A stretch of 64,000 nt of DNA from assembly GCF_901538355.1 (NCBI RefSeq), contig NZ_LR593887.1, positions 3,448,920 to 3,512,919 of the forward strand, written 5' to 3'. Positions 61,826-64,000 of the stretch are shown in pieces. The notes under the pieces are model-generated. The model was not told the DNA's origin, did no database searches, and saw nothing but the letters and a program-made list of their open reading frames with translations. The position numbers were made by a program, and so were the translations under genes. Positions within the stretch are counted from its first letter, which is position 1; each line of letters opens with the position of its first letter. Source of the DNA: Tuwongella immobilis (GTDB lineage: Bacteria; Planctomycetota; Planctomycetia; Gemmatales; Gemmataceae).

Positions 61826-64000
61826 TCAGTAATTGGACTCGCGTTTAAGATCCTTCGTCGGATCGAAGACAACTCCGAGCACGGAAGTCGCGGAGAATTC
61901 TCGATCCTGAAACGTCGTCATACCCGTGCGTAAATGCACTCGCCACACTGTGGGAATCGAGCTTAGCACATCCGTCCGTTGATCGTTGCGTAAACGTGGC
62001 CCGAGAATGACCACTTTTCGCGTCTCGCCCGGAGCAAGCGGTTGAGAATCATTCGCTTGTTCGGGAATATATTCTTGTTCGGGACTCGGCCAGGGAAAGT
62101 AACCACCCAAATAGTAGCGTTGCTTGGACCGACCCAGTTCCAGTCCCGCGAAAATTCCCGCATCGTCCTTGCCTGCGGCTCGATTCAACGCCGGATCACT
62201 GGGACAGAATGACCATTCGGAAGACAGATTCTTTACTTCCAATTGAATCATCATGACATTATTCCGGCGAGACTCTTGATCCGGATTTTTTCGAGATTTC
62301 ACCCGAATCGGCCTCTCGACAATCGCAAGCGGCTTCACCTGCAACTGATTGACCGTAATCGTCTGCCCCAGCTTCACTTGAAGTTGTTCGGGAACCGGAC
62401 GGTGGTTGTGCGGCACCAAATTGCTCAGACTCGATGTCTTGCGACGATCGGCTTTTTCGTATTCGCCCACCACATCGGGGATTGCCTCAAATGGGTGCCG
62501 TGCTTCGATGGTTTGGAAGAACCACCCATAGACCGCTGCTCCGGTCGCCACTAGCGCCCACAGCAAGAAAATAATCAGCAGCATCGGATTGGCCCCCGAT
62601 TTCGCGGGAGGCGTCCGAGGATTGGCACGAGTCCGAACAGGCTCAGATTCGACTTCGGGAGTTGGCGCAACTTCTGGAGCGGCCGGTGCAGAAAAGGCGT
62701 TCGGTTGCGCAGCTGGTGCGGGTTGTTCCCAGCCCGAAAAGGTGTTGGCTTCCGCTTGCGGAGCGGGCGGCTCTTGCCCCCAATAAGCCGGTGCGGCAGG
62801 AGGCGGAATCGTCGGAACCGGTTCGGGCGCAATCGGTTGCGGATAATTCGCTTGCGGATAATTCGCTTGCGGAGTCGGTCCACCCGGATACCCAGTGGGC
62901 ATACCACCCGCATTCGGATAGTTGGGTGCATAGAAGTTAGGCTGCGGCGCGACCGCCGGCGGCGCGGGCGGGGCCACCATCGGTGGGGGCATCGCCGGTG
63001 CAGCGGGGGTGTACGCGCCCGGATTGCCAAACATCGGCGGCGCAGGCGGCACAAACGCGGGCGCTACCGGCGGTTCATATGCAGGCGCAGCAGGCGGTTC
63101 CGGTGGCAAAATCGGTTTTGTGCTACGGGTATCCGCGAAGAAATCATTCTCATCCGATTCGCTGAAGATGCTCTCGGGAGCCTCACGCGGCGGTTGAAAA
63201 CTCGGGAACATCGGTTCCGAATCATCATCGAGCGTTTCTTCGGATGGAAGTGGGAACGAATCCGTCGGTGCGGGCTGAGGCGCGGTCACTCGCTCATCGA
63301 CAAACGTCCGTTCGGATGACACTGGCTCGACGGGCGTCTGCTGCGACGGTGCCGGGGTGAACACCGGCTGAGCGGGTTGTTCAGCCGGGAGATGTTCCGA
63401 CGAGGATGGCACCGTCGGCGGCGGCGTCAACTCGAATGCGTGTGTCGCTTGATTCGAGGACGCGGCGGGGATGTTCGAAGTCGGAAATGTCGGCGGCACA
63501 ACCGGTGGAATCGCTGGCGGAGCCGGTGGCGATGCTGGCGATTGCGTCTGAAAATTCGTCGCGGGCAAAATCACCGGCGGGGGCGGCACCATCGGCGGGG
63601 TGCTCGTCGGCACAGGTGGTTGAAATGCCACGGGTTGCGGCGGCTGGACTGGTGGCTGATAGACCGGCTGTTGCGGCATCGGCGGCTGGTACGCCACGGG
63701 CTGCGGTTGCTGCGCGGGCGGCTGATAGACGGGTTGTTGCGGCGGCGCAGGCGGTTGATACGCTACAGGTTGCGGTTGCTGCGCGGGTGGCTGATATGGC
63801 ATCGGCTGAGGCTGCGGCGCAGGCGGCTGATAGGTCATTGGCTGCGGTTGCTGGGCCGGCGGCTGGTAGCTGGGTTGTTGCGGCGGGGGAGCCGGTTGAA
63901 CCGCTGGCGGTGGTTGCATCGGAGCAACGGGACGCGGAGCAACAGGCGGCGTGGGGCCGACGACGGGAGCCTGAACGACGTTCTTGCAGTGCGGACAGCG
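61826..64000 (-). CDS. CxxC zinc-ribbon-like, Pro/Gln-rich membrane protein (5' end beyond window)
   Basis: At least 724 residues; the frame is open to the window edge and the true start lies to the right. The first visible residues are RCPHCKNVVQAP, a CxxC half of a zinc ribbon. Then come about 450 residues dominated by Pro, Gln, Ala, Val and Tyr with repeats of the type YQPPAQQPQP, and an acidic stretch. A single membrane segment (MLLIIFLLWALVATGAAVYG) is at about 240 residues from the C terminus, followed by a beta-rich extracytoplasmic domain. The plan (zinc ribbon, long disordered spacer, one membrane pass, C-terminal domain) is common in planctomycetes; function unknown. Confidence 0.8.
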   Translation of the reverse strand, partial: RCPHCKNVVQAPVVGPTPPVAPRPVAPMQPPPAVQPAPPPQQPSYQPPAQQPQPMTYQPPAPQPQPMPYQPPAQQPQPVAYQPPAPPQQPVYQPPAQQPQPVAYQPPMPQQPVYQPPVQPPQPVAFQPPVPTSTPPMVPPPPVILPATNFQTQSPASPPAPPAIPPVVPPTFPTSNIPAASSNQATHAFELTPPPTVPSSSEHLPAEQPAQPVFTPAPSQQTPVEPVSSERTFVDERVTAPQPAPTDSFPLPSEETLDDDSEPMFPSFQPPREAPESIFSESDENDFFADTRSTKPILPPEPPAAPAYEPPVAPAFVPPAPPMFGNPGAYTPAAPAMPPPMVAPPAPPAVAPQPNFYAPNYPNAGGMPTGYPGGPTPQANYPQANYPQPIAPEPVPTIPPPAAPAYWGQEPPAPQAEANTFSGWEQPAPAAQPNAFSAPAAPEVAPTPEVESEPVRTRANPRTPPAKSGANPMLLIIFLLWALVATGAAVYGWFFQTIEARHPFEAIPDVVGEYEKADRRKTSSLSNLVPHNHRPVPEQLQVKLGQTITVNQLQVKPLAIVERPIRVKSRKNPDQESRRNNVMMIQLEVKNLSSEWSFCPSDPALNRAAGKDDAGIFAGLELGRSKQRYYLGGYFPWPSPEQEYIPEQANDSQPLAPGETRKVVILGPRLRNDQRTDVLSSIPTVWRVHLRTGMTTFQDREFSATSVLGVVFDPTKDLKRESNY
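63640..63925 (-). repeat. Pro/Gln-coding tandem-like repeat
   Basis: Imperfect units of 24-36 bases around GGCTGATAGACGGGTTGTTG and GGCTGCGGTTGCTG repeat about eight times, encoding YQPPAQQPQP-type units in the membrane protein. Copies differ mostly at third codon positions, which argues for selection on the protein rather than recent DNA slippage alone. Confidence 0.75.

Noticed and set aside
63640-63925. CRISPR-like repeat-spacer pattern
   Set aside because: The repeating units encode YQPPAQQPQP in frame and have no constant repeat with unique spacers.

Overview
The window reads as chromosomal DNA of a planctomycete, most likely of the Gemmataceae. The evidence is the mix of families: a DUF1559 protein with a type IV pilin-like N terminus next to a small lipoprotein, a PA14-type multihaem cytochrome with five CxxCH sites, several secreted PQQ-type beta-propeller proteins, a MoxR/DUF58/vWA operon, a squalene-cyclase-fold protein with a twin-arginine signal, a CxxC-plus-proline-rich membrane protein, and a duplicated-type EF-G. 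Base composition is moderately GC-rich by eye. Genus and species cannot be fixed from the sequence alone. I see no insertion sequence, prophage, integrase or CRISPR array.

Layout. 1-871 (minus): an SDR oxidoreductase followed by the first 17 codons of the GTPase Der, cut by the window edge. 1048-1398 (plus): a small conserved hypothetical. 1414-6543 (minus): secreted PQQ propeller, HEAT-like secreted protein, PSP1-type protein with a Cys-rich tail, TPR protein fused to a YggX-like domain, secreted hypothetical, small membrane protein. 6544-7188: a non-protein stretch with a candidate 26-codon gene (with its own Shine-Dalgarno and terminator) and a tRNA-Glu-like gene with an 8-nt anticodon loop. 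7189-24698 (minus): one long tightly packed operon in transcription order: 1392-aa propeller/TPR protein, MoxR ATPase, DUF58 protein, 1728-aa BatA/vWA fusion, 1343-aa membrane coiled-coil protein, Gly/Pro/Met-rich secreted protein, squalene-cyclase-like secreted protein. 24827-26299 (plus): dihaem cytochrome c lipoprotein. 26370-27449 (minus): secreted STN-like protein.

27714-33751 (plus): the pyruvate dehydrogenase complex aceE-aceF-lpdA, closed by a strong terminator, facing a CNT nucleoside transporter (minus) with its own terminator. 35379-41575 (minus): PA14/pentahaem cytochrome, seryl-tRNA synthetase, DinB-like protein and citrate synthase. 41888-48983 (plus): HisA-like protein, dapA, ArsR-type regulator with a possible coupled leader ORF, carA, an alpha/beta hydrolase, and EF-G. 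49196-52550 (minus): small lipoprotein, DUF1559 protein, amidohydrolase with an AT-rich core. 52651-59188 (plus): endonuclease IV, TPR/O-GlcNAc-transferase-like protein, histidine kinase and NtrC-type regulator, the last two overlapping. 59268-64000 (minus): metallophosphoesterase, FAD-dependent dehydrogenase, and a CxxC/proline-rich membrane protein that runs off the right edge.

How the parts fit: PDH plus citrate synthase feed acetyl-CoA into the TCA cycle; the cytochromes and propellers point to periplasmic redox and surface functions; the MoxR operon looks like a membrane-anchored AAA+/vWA chaperone or assembly system with unusual accessory proteins and is the least understood block here. 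The most unusual small-scale signals are the 6822-6902 mini-gene, whose codons spell the complement of the 16S rRNA 3' end, and the neighbouring tRNA with the expanded anticodon loop.
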